Assembly: GCF_009882975.1 (NCBI RefSeq)
Contig: NZ_WTUX01000017.1
Coordinates: 138,641 to 202,640 of the forward strand
DNA length: 64,000 nucleotides
Source: Maritimibacter harenae
GTDB taxonomy: Bacteria > Pseudomonadota > Alphaproteobacteria > Rhodobacterales > Rhodobacteraceae
Direction: 5' to 3'
Shown here one piece after another: positions 18,985 through 28,014 of this stretch. Below the pieces are notes generated by a model. It had not been told where the DNA came from. It did not search any database and worked only from the letters and a program-made list of their open reading frames with translations. How positions within the stretch are numbered: position 1 is the first letter of the stretch; the number at the start of each line of letters is the position of its first letter. Both the position numbers and the translations under genes were made by a program.

Positions 18985-19473
18985 ATGAGCGACATACCCC
19001 GATCCCGCGTCGCCCAAGCCCTTGGCGTGGCGCCCGACGCGCTGCCGCCGGGCGACCTGCCCATGGACCGCTTCGCCGCGCGGTACCTGGACTTCCTGCG
19101 CGCGACCTTCGAGACCGAAGCCTTCGACGCGCATCCGGATTACTGGACCGACCTGCTGCTCGCCCGGCTGATGGAGGAGGCGCCGGACACGGCGCTCGAG
19201 GCCATCTGCGCGGTGCTGGCACGGGTCGAGGATGTGGAGGAACTGGAGCTTGTCGCGGCGGGGCCGCTGGAAGAACTCCTCACGGCCCAGGGGGCGGCGC
19301 TGCTGGACGCGCTGGACGGGCGCTCGGCCCAGAGCCCGCGCTTCCGGCTGGCGCTGGCCGCGCTCTGGCGGGAAGGCGGCGGACCGCCCCTCCTTGTGGC
19401 GCGGGTACGGGCCGTTGCGGCCGACCCGGCGATGCTGGAGACCGAAGACCTGCCGGGCCCCGAAGGCCTGTAA
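18985..19473 (+). CDS. Small unknown protein, DUF6869-like
   Basis: A 162-residue acidic, Ala/Leu-rich cytoplasmic protein. The central helical stretch EEAPDTALEAICAVLARVED followed by ELVAAGPLEELL resembles the DUF6869 family, seen in bacteria without known function. The ATG giving MSDIPRSR is preceded by GAAAGG. It follows prfC by 71 bases, containing a repeat element, and converges on osmC. Confidence 0.65.
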   Translation: MSDIPRSRVAQALGVAPDALPPGDLPMDRFAARYLDFLRATFETEAFDAHPDYWTDLLLARLMEEAPDTALEAICAVLARVEDVEELELVAAGPLEELLTAQGAALLDALDGRSAQSPRFRLALAALWREGGGPPLLVARVRAVAADPAMLETEDLPGPEGL

Positions 19474-19493
19474 CCCCGGGGCGTGGAACCGCC

Positions 19494-19913
19494 TCAGGCG
19501 ACCTTCGCGTCCATCGTGATCTCGCAATCGAGAAGCTGGGACACCGGGCAGCCTTCCTTGGCCTTGCCGGCGGCGTCCATGATCCGGCTTTCGTCCGCAT
19601 CCGCCTTGATCGTCACCTCGATATGCGCCTTCACGATCTTCGGACCATCCGACATGTCGAGGTGAATGGTCGATTTCGCGTCGATCTTGTCGGGAACGAT
19701 GTCGTCTTCGCCCATGATGTTGGACAGCGCCATCGCGAAACAGGCGGCATGCGCCGCGCCGATCAGTTCTTCCGGGTTGGTCCCCGGTTCGTCCTGGAAG
19801 CGCTTGTTGAACCCGTATTGCAGCGCGTCCAGCGCCCCGCTCTGGGACGAGATCGTGCCGGTGCCGTCCTGGAGGCCACCCGACCATTGCGCGGTGCCGA
19901 ATTTCTTGATCAT
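19494..19913 (-). CDS. osmC: OsmC family peroxiredoxin
   Basis: Thiol-dependent peroxidase that reduces organic hydroperoxides. The 139-residue product begins MIKKFGTAQWSGGLQDGTGT and has the two redox cysteines expected for the family, Cys58 (AAHAACFAMAL) and Cys122 (GCPVSQLL). An ATG three codons upstream exists, but AAGGA is spaced properly only for the one chosen. Divergent from the DEAD-box helicase gene. Confidence 0.92.
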   Translation of the reverse strand: MIKKFGTAQWSGGLQDGTGTISSQSGALDALQYGFNKRFQDEPGTNPEELIGAAHAACFAMALSNIMGEDDIVPDKIDAKSTIHLDMSDGPKIVKAHIEVTIKADADESRIMDAAGKAKEGCPVSQLLDCEITMDAKVA

Positions 19914-19990
19914 GACTGTCATCCTTTCCCTTGTTTCGTTGCAACTGCGCGTCAACGCGCCACCGCGCCGGCCGGTTCCTACACGCTTTC

Positions 19991-20019
19991 TTGACCTTTC
20001 GCGCGGCGCGGCGTAGAGA
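19991..20019 (+). promoter_or_regulatory. Candidate promoter of the DEAD-box helicase gene
   Basis: TTGACC (19991-19996) and TAGAGA (20014-20019) are exactly 17 bases apart, giving an mRNA leader of about 80 bases. In that leader are two small hairpins: ATTCGAC/GTCGAAT (20034-20053) and AGCGGC/GCCGCT (20070-20087), the latter ending 20 bases before the start codon. Confidence 0.5.
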
Positions 20020-20107
20020 ACCGCCCAAAGGATATTCGACAATCCGGTCGAATGGGCCGCGCGGGAACCAGCGGCCAGTCAGCCGCTTCTCACGCAAAGG
20101 ATCCCTT

Positions 20108-21526
20108 TTGACCAAATTCTCCGAACTGAACCTCAGCCCCAAAGTCCTCAAGGCCGTCGAGGAGGCGGGCTACGAAAGCCCCACCCCGATCCAGGAGGGC
20201 GCCATTCCGCCCGCGCTCGAAGGGCGCGACGTGCTGGGGATCGCGCAGACGGGCACCGGCAAGACCGCGTCCTTCACCCTGCCGATGATCACCATGCTGG
20301 CCCGCGGCCGCGCCCGGGCGCGCATGCCCCGCTCGCTGGTCCTGTGCCCGACGCGGGAACTGGCCGCCCAGGTGGCCGAGAACTTCGACACCTATGCAAA
20401 GCACGTGAAGCTGACCAAGGCGCTCCTCATCGGGGGCGTCAGCTTCAAGGAACAGGACGCGCTGATCGACCGCGGCGTCGACGTGCTGATCGCCACGCCC
20501 GGCCGCCTGCTCGACCATTTCGAACGCGGCAAGCTGCTTCTCACCGGCATCGAGATCATGGTGGTCGACGAAGCCGACCGGATGCTCGACATGGGCTTCA
20601 TCCCGGACATCGAGCGCATCTTCGGCCTCGTGCCCTTCACGCGCCAGACGCTGTTCTTCTCGGCGACCATGGCCTCCGAGATCGAGCGCATCACCAACAC
20701 CTTCCTGTCGAACCCGGCCCGAATCGAAGTCGCGCGCCAGGCCACGACCGGCGAGAACATCGCCCAGGAAGTCTGCCTCTTCAAAGCCTCGCGCCGCGAC
20801 CGGACGGCGACCGAGAAGCGGGCGCTCCTGCGCGCGCTGATCGACAAGGAAGGCGATGCCTGCACCAACGCGATCATCTTCTGCAACCGCAAAATGGACG
20901 TGGACGTGGTGGCCAAGAGCCTCAAGACGCACGGCTACGACGCGGCCCCGATCCACGGCGACCTCGATCAGTCCAAGCGCATGGAAGTGCTGCAGGGCTT
21001 CCGCGACGGCACGCTGCGCTTCCTCGTGGCCTCCGATGTTGCGGCCCGCGGGCTCGACGTGCCGGCGGTGAGCCACGTGTTCAATTACGACGTGCCGGGC
21101 CATGCCGAGGATTACGTCCACCGCATCGGCCGCACCGGCCGCGCGGGGCGCAACGGCAAGGCAGTCATGATCTGCGAACCGCGCGACGAGAAGAACCTCG
21201 ACGCGGTGGAAAGCCTGATCGAGAAAGAGATCCCGCGCATCGACAACCCGCTGGGCACGGGCAAGGCGCAGGACGACGATACGCCGAAGCCGGAAAAGAA
21301 ACCCGCCCGCAAGAAGGCCCCCCGCAAGGAGGACGCCCCCAAGGCAGCCCCGGAAGACAAGGCCGACACGACGCCCGCCCCCAAGGCGGACGACAAGCCG
21401 AAATCCGAGGACAAGCCCAAGCGCAAACAATCGGGCCGCGGCAGCCGCCGCGACGACGCGCCGAAGGGCATGGGCGATCACCTGCCCGACTTCATCGCGA
21501 AAAGCTTCGACGAACGCCGGTCCTGA
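20108..21526 (+). CDS. rhlE: RhlE-type DEAD-box RNA helicase
   Basis: ATP-dependent RNA helicase involved in RNA decay or ribosome assembly. The 472-residue protein has the Q motif with PTPIQEGAIPPAL, motif I AQTGTGKT, Ia PTRELA, II VVDEADRMLDMGF, III FSATM and VI HRIGRTGRAGRNG. A low-complexity basic tail of about 95 residues, rich in Lys, Ala, Pro and Asp, follows from residue 375. The start is a TTG with AAGGA seven bases upstream; the next ATG in frame would remove the Q motif. Confidence 0.93.
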   Translation: MTKFSELNLSPKVLKAVEEAGYESPTPIQEGAIPPALEGRDVLGIAQTGTGKTASFTLPMITMLARGRARARMPRSLVLCPTRELAAQVAENFDTYAKHVKLTKALLIGGVSFKEQDALIDRGVDVLIATPGRLLDHFERGKLLLTGIEIMVVDEADRMLDMGFIPDIERIFGLVPFTRQTLFFSATMASEIERITNTFLSNPARIEVARQATTGENIAQEVCLFKASRRDRTATEKRALLRALIDKEGDACTNAIIFCNRKMDVDVVAKSLKTHGYDAAPIHGDLDQSKRMEVLQGFRDGTLRFLVASDVAARGLDVPAVSHVFNYDVPGHAEDYVHRIGRTGRAGRNGKAVMICEPRDEKNLDAVESLIEKEIPRIDNPLGTGKAQDDDTPKPEKKPARKKAPRKEDAPKAAPEDKADTTPAPKADDKPKSEDKPKRKQSGRGSRRDDAPKGMGDHLPDFIAKSFDERRS

Positions 21527-21535
21527 CCGGCGCGC

Positions 21536-21601
21536 CCTTCTTCGTTTTCGAAATACCTCGGGAGGTCCGGAGGGCTGGCCCTCCGGACGCGGCGCAGCCG
21601 C
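21536..21601 (-). repeat. Dispersed intergenic element, copy C
   Basis: Read on the minus strand: a hairpin GGAGGGCCAGCCCTCC, then CTCCCGAGGTATTTCG and a purine-rich AAGAAGGG end, in the gap where the helicase and RNase J genes converge. A second hairpin GCGGCGCAGCCGC (21589-21601) adjoins. The rest of the 155-base gap holds nothing I recognise. Confidence 0.6.
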
Positions 21602-21681
21602 GTGCCCTCGCGCCGGCCCGCCAGCGGCGGGACGGCGCAAGACCTGCGCGGGGCCGCCGGCCCCGCACCGCCTGACCCCGC

Positions 21682-23346
21682 TTATTCCTCCAGCCGCGAC
21701 ACCACGACCGTGACCTCGGCCTTCTTGCCGATCTCGTCCTGGGTCACCTTGCGCGTGATGCGCCTCAGCTCGTCCTCGAGCTTGTCGTCGTCGCGCAGTG
21801 TCTTGTCGGCGGCGCGCATCAGGAACTGGTTCAGGTCCTCTTCCAGCACGTCCGCCAGCGGCGCGCGGCTCGTGCCGACCTCGGGCAGGCCCATGATCTC
21901 GACCCAGGGCTCGCCCAGCGGCGCGTCGTCCTCGAGGATGACATTGACGATGACGTGGCCGTTCAGCGCCATACGGATCCGGTCGCGCACGATGCCGTCG
22001 AGCGCCCCGATGATGACCTTGCCGTCGAGGTAGACGCGGTCCGCCTCCACGTGTTCGACCACGTGCGGGGTCGCCTTCGTCAGGTCCACCATCGCGCCGT
22101 TCACGGCCACGACCGACTGGAACCCGCCCTCCTTCGCGACCTTCGCATGTTCGCGCAGGTGACGGTGTTCGCCGTGCATCGGCACCACGGTTTCGGCCCC
22201 GACGATCCGGTGCATGCGCTCCAGGTCCGGGCGGTTGGCATGGCCCGAGACGTGGTAACGGTCGTCGTCGGACACGATGTCGACGCCCATCTCGGAAAAG
22301 GCGTTGAGGATGCGGATCACGCCGCGCTCGTTGCCCGGAATGGTCTTCGAGGAGAACAGGAACATGTCCCCTTCGTGCATCTCGAGGCCCAGGTACTTGC
22401 CCCGCGCGAGCTGCGCGGTGGCGGCGCGGCGTTCGCCCTGGCTGCCGGTGACGATCAGCATCAGGTTCTCGCGCGGGACGTCGCGGGCGTCCTCGGGGGG
22501 AATGGTCTTGGGGAAATCCTCGAGCACGCCGGTTTCGACCGCGGCCTCGATCATGCGGCGCATCGCCCGGCCCAGGAGGCAGACGGAGCGGCCCGCGGCC
22601 TGCCCCGCCTCCGCCAGCGTCTTCACCCGCGCCACGTTCGAGGCGAAGGTGGTCGCCACGACCATGTGCGGCGCGCCCGCGACCAGCTTCTCGATTTCCA
22701 CGCCCAGGTCGCTCTCGGAGCGGCCCGGATGCATGGAAAAGACGTTCGTGGAATCGCACATGAAGGCGCGCACGCGGCCCGCCGTGGCCTCGCGCCACAT
22801 GGCTTCGTCGAAGGCTTCACCGACCCCGGGCTCGAGGTCGATCTTGAAGTCGCCGGAATGGACGACGCGGCCCGCCGGCGTGTCGATGACGAGCCCCGCG
22901 CTTTCCGGGATCGAGTGGCTGATCGGCACGAAGGCCACCTTGAAGGGCCCCGCTTCGACCGTTTCCGGCCAGGGCTCCACGGTGAGCACCTCGTCGGGGT
23001 CCTGCCCCGCCTCTTCCATCTTGCGCCGCGCGTGGTTGGCCGTGAAGGCACGGGCATAGACCGGCGCGCGCAGCTCCGACCAGAGGCGGCCGACGGCGCC
23101 CACGTGGTCCTCGTGCGCATGGGTGATGAAGATCGCGTCCAGCCGGTCACGGTTCTCCACCAGCCACGTCATGTCGGCCATGATGAGGTCGACCCCTGGG
23201 GTGGTTTCCATGTCCGGGAAGGTCACGCCCAGATCCACGAGGATCAGGCGTTCCTGGCCCACGGGTCCGTAGCCGTAGACATAGGCGTTCATCCCGATCT
23301 CGCCGGCGCCCCCGAGGGGGACATAGATCAGACGGTTCTGGCTCAT
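21682..23346 (-). CDS. rnj: Ribonuclease J
   Basis: Metallo-beta-lactamase-type exo/endoribonuclease for RNA maturation and decay. The 554 residues include the zinc motif THAHEDHVGAVG, then the RNase J block MCDSTNVF and the beta-CASP segment with VTGSQGERRAATAQLARG, ending in a small C-terminal domain. Full length. Its start overlaps the coaX stop by four bases. The order nuoN-birA-coaX-rnj is common in Rhodobacterales. Confidence 0.95.
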   Translation of the reverse strand: MSQNRLIYVPLGGAGEIGMNAYVYGYGPVGQERLILVDLGVTFPDMETTPGVDLIMADMTWLVENRDRLDAIFITHAHEDHVGAVGRLWSELRAPVYARAFTANHARRKMEEAGQDPDEVLTVEPWPETVEAGPFKVAFVPISHSIPESAGLVIDTPAGRVVHSGDFKIDLEPGVGEAFDEAMWREATAGRVRAFMCDSTNVFSMHPGRSESDLGVEIEKLVAGAPHMVVATTFASNVARVKTLAEAGQAAGRSVCLLGRAMRRMIEAAVETGVLEDFPKTIPPEDARDVPRENLMLIVTGSQGERRAATAQLARGKYLGLEMHEGDMFLFSSKTIPGNERGVIRILNAFSEMGVDIVSDDDRYHVSGHANRPDLERMHRIVGAETVVPMHGEHRHLREHAKVAKEGGFQSVVAVNGAMVDLTKATPHVVEHVEADRVYLDGKVIIGALDGIVRDRIRMALNGHVIVNVILEDDAPLGEPWVEIMGLPEVGTSRAPLADVLEEDLNQFLMRAADKTLRDDDKLEDELRRITRKVTQDEIGKKAEVTVVVSRLEE

Positions 23347-24122
23347 AGGTTGCCCTGTTCCTTGTTGTGTTCGTAAATGACCCTGAGCCCGTGCATGGTC
23401 AGGTTGTCCTCGAACCGGTCGAACACGGGCGCATGGCTCTGGAACAAGGGCGCAAGGCCCCCGGTTCCGATCACTTTCATGTCGCGGGCCCGTTCGTCCA
23501 TGATCCGGCCCGAGATCTCCTTGATGAGGCCGACGTAGCCCCAGAAGATCCCCGACTGCATGCAGGCCACGGTATTGGTGCCGATCACCTTGTCCGGGTG
23601 CGTGATGTCGACATGCGGCAGCGCGGCCGCCGCCATGTGCAGCGCCTCGAGGCTCAGGTTCACGCCCGGCGCGATCACGCCGCCGATATAGGCCCCGTCG
23701 CTGTCGGCCACGTCGAAGGTCGTCGCGGTGCCGAAATCGACGATGATCAGGTCACCGCCGTACTGGCTGTAGCCGGCCACGGTGTTGACCAGCCGGTCGG
23801 GGCCCACCTGCGTGCCCGCGTCCACGCGCACGTCGATCGGCAGCAGGCAGTCGGGACGGCCCACCACGAGCGGGCGCAGGTTGAAGTAACGGTCGGTGAA
23901 GACGCGCAGGTTGAAGACCACGCGCGGCACCGTGGACGAGATGATGACCCCCTCCACGTCGGGTTCGATTCCGTGATGGCGGATCAGTGTCGAGAACCAC
24001 ACCCAGTAGGCATCGGCCGTGCGCTGATGCGCGGTCGAGGTCCTCAGCGTGCACAGCACGGTGTCGCCGTTCCACAGGGTGAAGACGGTATTGGTATTTC
24101 CACAGTCGATGGTGAGCAGCAT
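23343..24122 (-). CDS. coaX: Type III pantothenate kinase
   Basis: Phosphorylates pantothenate, the first step of coenzyme A synthesis, with an ASKHA-fold kinase. The 259-residue sequence starts MLLTIDCGNTNTVFTLW and has VGPDRLVNTVAGY and IIVDFGTATTFDV, all diagnostic for CoaX. It lies 18 bases after birA and overlaps rnj. Confidence 0.96.
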   Translation of the reverse strand: MLLTIDCGNTNTVFTLWNGDTVLCTLRTSTAHQRTADAYWVWFSTLIRHHGIEPDVEGVIISSTVPRVVFNLRVFTDRYFNLRPLVVGRPDCLLPIDVRVDAGTQVGPDRLVNTVAGYSQYGGDLIIVDFGTATTFDVADSDGAYIGGVIAPGVNLSLEALHMAAAALPHVDITHPDKVIGTNTVACMQSGIFWGYVGLIKEISGRIMDERARDMKVIGTGGLAPLFQSHAPVFDRFEDNLTMHGLRVIYEHNKEQGNL

Positions 24123-24140
24123 CGCGCACCCCCTTGCCGG

Positions 24141-24893
24141 TCAGAAAAACACGTCCCCCGCAGCGATGCAGCGTTCGCCTTTCGGGGTTGATAGAACAAG
24201 CTGCCCGGTGGCGTCCACCGTGCGGAACGTGCCGGTGATCTCCTCGTTGGGCAGCCGCGCCGTCACCTGGTCGCCCAGCCGGGCGGCCCGGGCGAGCCAT
24301 GCGGTGCGCAACGACTCGAACCCGTAGGTCGCGAGCTGGCCCTCCCAGCGGGCATAGGCGGGCGCGAGGGCCTCGAGGAAGTCCTCGGGGCTCACCGCCA
24401 GCCCCGTCTCGCCCATCAGGGAGACGGGCGGGAGCGCCCCGGGCTCGACCGCGTCGCCCCCCGGCGCATGGGCCAGGTTGACGCCGATCCCGATCGAAAG
24501 GCCGGTGAGCCGTCCGCGCGTCGTCAGGCTTTCAAGCAGGATGCCCGCCACCTTGCCGCCGTTCAGGAGCACGTCGTTGGGCCATTTGAGCGCGAAGGCG
24601 TCCGCGCGGCCGGTGAGCATGGTGAAGGCCTCGTCAAGCGCGAGCGCGGCCACGAAGGAGCGGAGCGCCGCGCTGTCCGGGTCATCGAGACGTGGCAGCA
24701 CCAGGGTCGCCGCGAAATTTCCCGCGGGGTGGGCCCAGGCCCGGCCCCGGCGTCCGCGCGCCTGCGTCTGGTGCGTGGCGGTGATCCAGGTCGGCCCCGT
24801 CATCGCGCCCGCACGTGCCCGGCCCTCGTCCAGTGTGGACGTGACCTCGCCCAGGGGGAGGTAGCCGTAGCCCGGCGGCCAGGTGCCGCTCAT
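24141..24893 (-). CDS. birA: Biotin--[acetyl-CoA-carboxylase] ligase
   Basis: Attaches biotin to carboxyl-carrier proteins; in this window LiuD would be one substrate. The 250-residue product has ATHQTQARGRRGRAW (biotinyl-AMP loop), KWPNDVLLNGGKVAGIL, and a short C-terminal domain. There is no N-terminal DNA-binding domain, so it is the monofunctional type. It sits downstream of nuoN after a hairpin-rich gap. Confidence 0.95.
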   Translation of the reverse strand: MSGTWPPGYGYLPLGEVTSTLDEGRARAGAMTGPTWITATHQTQARGRRGRAWAHPAGNFAATLVLPRLDDPDSAALRSFVAALALDEAFTMLTGRADAFALKWPNDVLLNGGKVAGILLESLTTRGRLTGLSIGIGVNLAHAPGGDAVEPGALPPVSLMGETGLAVSPEDFLEALAPAYARWEGQLATYGFESLRTAWLARAARLGDQVTARLPNEEITGTFRTVDATGQLVLSTPKGERCIAAGDVFF

Positions 24894-24931
24894 CGGGCGC
24901 TCACCGGCATTGGGGCGTCACGAACGGGCGA

Positions 24932-24994
24932 CGGGCGGCACTTCGGCCGCCCGGCCCCGGAAATGCCGCGCATTTCCGGCGCGAGGCCCGCGCC
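24932..24994. repeat. Three consecutive palindromes between nuoN and birA
   Basis: Three adjacent hairpins fill the 123-base gap: CGGGCGGC/GCCGCCCG (24932-24953), CCGGAAATGC/GCATTTCCGG (24957-24979, 10 bp with a three-base loop) and GGCGCG/CGCGCC (24978-24994). No T run follows on either strand, so they look more like a mosaic repeat or processing signal than a simple terminator. The GAAATGC/GCATTTC core recurs at 45118-45140. Confidence 0.6.
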
Positions 24995-25016
24995 GGGCCC
25001 CGCCCCTGTCACGGGA

Positions 25017-26453
25017 TCAATTGACAAGCGCCTGCGCCGCGGCGGCCGCCGCCGTGTCGATGCCGAAGAGGTTGATGACGCCCAGCACCATGATCGCGGC
25101 CGAGCCCATCAGCGCCACCCAGGCGGCTGGGGACATCGGCGCCTGCGCCTGGCCCTCGGTTTCGCCGAAGTACATGAAGTAGACGATCCGCAGGTAGTAG
25201 AACGCACCGATCACGGAGGCGATCACGCCGCCCACGGCAAGCCACGTCAGGCCCCCGTCCACGGCCGCGCGCAGCACGTAGAGCTTCCCGAAGAAGCCCA
25301 CCATCGGCGGCACGCCCGCGAGCGAGAAGAGAAGCACAAGCATCGCCAGCGCCTTGAGCGGTTCGGCCTTCGCGAACTGGTTCAGCGACGCGATCTCGAC
25401 CACCGGCTTGCCGTCGCGCTCCATCGACATGATGAAGGCGAAGGTGCCCACGTTCATGGTCAGGTAGATCGCCATGTAGACCAGCATCGCCTCGACGCCG
25501 ATCGCGGTGCCCGCCGCGAGTCCCATGAGCGCGAAGCCCATGTGCGCGATGGACGAGTAGGCCATCAGGCGCTTGATGTTGGTCTGACCGATCGCCGCGA
25601 TCGCGCCCAGGAACATCGACAGCACCGACATCAGCGCGATGATCTGCTGCCAGTCGCCCACGGCGCCGCCGAAGGCGTCGAAGAGCACGCGGGCGAAGAG
25701 CCCCATCGCGGCCAGTTTCGGCGCGGTGGCGAAGAAGGCGGTGACCGGCGTCGGCGCGCCTTCGTAGACGTCCGGCGTCCACATGTGGAACGGCACCGCG
25801 GACACCTTGAAGGCCAGACCGGCGGAGACGAAAACGAGCCCCACGAGCAGGCCGAGCCCGATTTCACCATCCGAAGCCGCGCCGATGATGCCCGAGAAGA
25901 GCGTCGTGCCGGCGTAGCCGTAGACAAGCGAGGCGCCGTAGAGCAGCAGGCCCGAGGACAGCGCGCCCAGCACGAAGTACTTCATGCCGGCTTCCGTCGA
26001 CTTCACGCTTTCGCGGTTCATCGCGGCCACCACGTAGAGCGCGAGCGATTGCAGCTCCAGCCCCATGTAGAGCGCCATCAGGTCGCCCGCCGACACCATC
26101 ATCATCATGCCCACGGTGGCGAGCGCGATGAGGAGCGGGTACTCGAAGCGGCCCAGCCCCCGGCGCGCCACGGCCTCCTGACCGGCCAGGAGCACGGCGG
26201 CGGCGGCGATCAGGATCGCCACCTTGGCGAAGCGGGCGAAGGGGTCGGCGATGAACATGCCGCCGAAAGCCTCGCCCATCGTGGCGTTGCCCGTGCCGAT
26301 CCACAGCGCGAGCGCGGCCATGATCGCGGCGGTGAGCCAGGTGATCGGGCCGGTGAGGTTGTCCTTGCCGGTATAGACCGCGCCGACCAGCGCGAGCATC
26401 GCATAGACCGCGAGGATCAGTTCCGGAAAGATGGTCTGAAGATCAGTCGTCAT
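25017..26453 (-). CDS. nuoN: NADH-quinone oxidoreductase subunit N
   Basis: Antiporter-like proton-pumping subunit in the membrane arm of complex I, 478 residues with about 13-14 helices. The typical block [18 protein letters not shown] and [17 protein letters not shown] are present. I used the ATG giving [16 protein letters not shown], preceded by GAGGA. It is the last nuo gene and follows nuoM by ten bases. Confidence 0.96.
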   Translation of the reverse strand: MTTDLQTIFPELILAVYAMLALVGAVYTGKDNLTGPITWLTAAIMAALALWIGTGNATMGEAFGGMFIADPFARFAKVAILIAAAAVLLAGQEAVARRGLGRFEYPLLIALATVGMMMMVSAGDLMALYMGLELQSLALYVVAAMNRESVKSTEAGMKYFVLGALSSGLLLYGASLVYGYAGTTLFSGIIGAASDGEIGLGLLVGLVFVSAGLAFKVSAVPFHMWTPDVYEGAPTPVTAFFATAPKLAAMGLFARVLFDAFGGAVGDWQQIIALMSVLSMFLGAIAAIGQTNIKRLMAYSSIAHMGFALMGLAAGTAIGVEAMLVYMAIYLTMNVGTFAFIMSMERDGKPVVEIASLNQFAKAEPLKALAMLVLLFSLAGVPPMVGFFGKLYVLRAAVDGGLTWLAVGGVIASVIGAFYYLRIVYFMYFGETEGQAQAPMSPAAWVALMGSAAIMVLGVINLFGIDTAAAAAAQALVN

Positions 26454-26463
26454 GGTCCCGTCC

Positions 26464-28014
26464 TCAATGCGCTGCGGCCTGGGCCACTTCCGTGGCCGTG
26501 CCATCCGCGGGCAGCGCCGCGTGATATTGGTTCAGAAGGTTCTCGACGCTCGGCCCGATGATGTCGGTCACGAGGCTCGGATAGACGCCGAGGATCAGGG
26601 TCATCGCCACCAGCGGGGCGAAGATCCATTTCTCGCGGCTCGTCATGTCGGTGATCGCCTTCAGGCTCTCCTTGATCAGGTCGCCCATCACCACCCGGCG
26701 ATAGAGCCAGAGCGCGTAGGCGGCCGAGAAGATCACGCCGGTCGTTGCGACCGCGGCGACCCAGGTGTTGGCCTGGAACATGCCGACGAGCGTCAGGAAT
26801 TCACCCACGAAGCCCGAGGTGCCCGGCAGGCCCACGTTGGCCATCGTGAAGAACATGAAGATCAGCGCGTAGGCCGGCATCCGGTTCACGAGCCCGCCGT
26901 AGGCGTCGATCTCGCGGGTGTGCATCCGGTCGTAGATCACGCCCACGCAGAGGAAGAGCGCGCCGGAGATGAAGCCGTGGCTGATCATCTGGAAGATCGC
27001 GCCATCGACGCCCTGCTGGTTGGCCGCGAAGATACCGGCGGTCACGTAGCCCATGTGCGCGACGGAGGAATAGGCGATGAGCTTCTTCATGTCCTCCTGC
27101 ACGAGTGCCACCAGCGACGTGTAGACGATCGCGATCGCCGACAGCCACAGCACGAAGGTGCCCATCACGTCCGCCCCGACCGGGAACATCGGCAAGGAGA
27201 AGCGCAGGAAGCCGTAGCCGCCCATCTTAAGCAGGATCGCCGCCAGCACGACCGAGCCCGCGGTCGGCGCCTGCACGTGCGCGTCGGGAAGCCAGGTATG
27301 GACCGGCCACATCGGCATCTTCACCGCGAACGAGGCGAAGAAGGCGATGAACAGCATCGTCTGCGCCCCGCCGACCACGGTGATCCCGAGTATGCGCAGG
27401 GTGTTCGAATCGAAGGCGTGGTTCAGGAGCGTCGGGATGTCCGTCGTCCCGGCCTCGAAGTACATGTAGACCATCGCCACCAGCATCAGCACCGAGCCGA
27501 GGAAGGTGTAGAGGAAGAACTTGAACGCCGCGTAGATGCGCTCCTTGCCGCCCCAGATGCCGATGATCAGGAACATCGGGATCAGGCCCGCCTCGAAGAA
27601 CAGGTAGAACAGGACCAGGTCCAGCGCCATGAAGACGCCCAGCATGAGCGTTTCCAGCACGAGGAAGGCGATCATGTATTCCTTCACCCGCGTGGTCACG
27701 TTCCAGCAGGCCGCGATGGTGAGCGGCATGAGGAAGGTCGTGAGCATCACGAACAGGACCGAGATCCCGTCGACCCCCATCTTGTAGCTCATCCCCATCA
27801 GCCAGTCGGCCTCTTCCACGAACTGGAAACCCGTGTTCGAGGGGTCGAAGCCGAACAGCACGCCCAGCGAGATCAGGAAGGTCGCCGTGGTCGCGGCCAG
27901 CGCCAGCCACTTGGCGTTGCGCTGCGCCGCCGGATCGTCACCGCGCAGGAACAGCGCGAGGATCAGCGCCGCGACGAGCGGCAGGAAGGTAATGATGGAA
28001 AGCAGGTTGTTCAT
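26464..28014 (-). CDS. nuoM: NADH-quinone oxidoreductase subunit M
   Basis: Antiporter-like membrane subunit of complex I, 516 residues and about 14 helices. Landmarks are [20 protein letters not shown] followed by ILLKMGGYG, and [15 protein letters not shown]. Its ATG shares one base with the nuoL stop (TGATG), indicating coupled translation. Confidence 0.97.
   Translation of the reverse strand: MNNLLSIITFLPLVAALILALFLRGDDPAAQRNAKWLALAATTATFLISLGVLFGFDPSNTGFQFVEEADWLMGMSYKMGVDGISVLFVMLTTFLMPLTIAACWNVTTRVKEYMIAFLVLETLMLGVFMALDLVLFYLFFEAGLIPMFLIIGIWGGKERIYAAFKFFLYTFLGSVLMLVAMVYMYFEAGTTDIPTLLNHAFDSNTLRILGITVVGGAQTMLFIAFFASFAVKMPMWPVHTWLPDAHVQAPTAGSVVLAAILLKMGGYGFLRFSLPMFPVGADVMGTFVLWLSAIAIVYTSLVALVQEDMKKLIAYSSVAHMGYVTAGIFAANQQGVDGAIFQMISHGFISGALFLCVGVIYDRMHTREIDAYGGLVNRMPAYALIFMFFTMANVGLPGTSGFVGEFLTLVGMFQANTWVAAVATTGVIFSAAYALWLYRRVVMGDLIKESLKAITDMTSREKWIFAPLVAMTLILGVYPSLVTDIIGPSVENLLNQYHAALPADGTATEVAQAAAH

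Noticed and set aside
20090-22798. Very long open frame on the minus strand (about 900 codons)
   Set aside because: It runs antisense to the helicase and out of frame with RNase J; composition is Arg/Ala/Gly-rich, as expected for a shadow frame in GC-rich DNA.
24468-26561. Long plus-strand open frame opposite birA and nuoN
   Set aside because: His/Arg/Glu-rich product with no domain, lying entirely antisense to two clear genes. The same applies to similar frames opposite nuoL, nuoG and secD.
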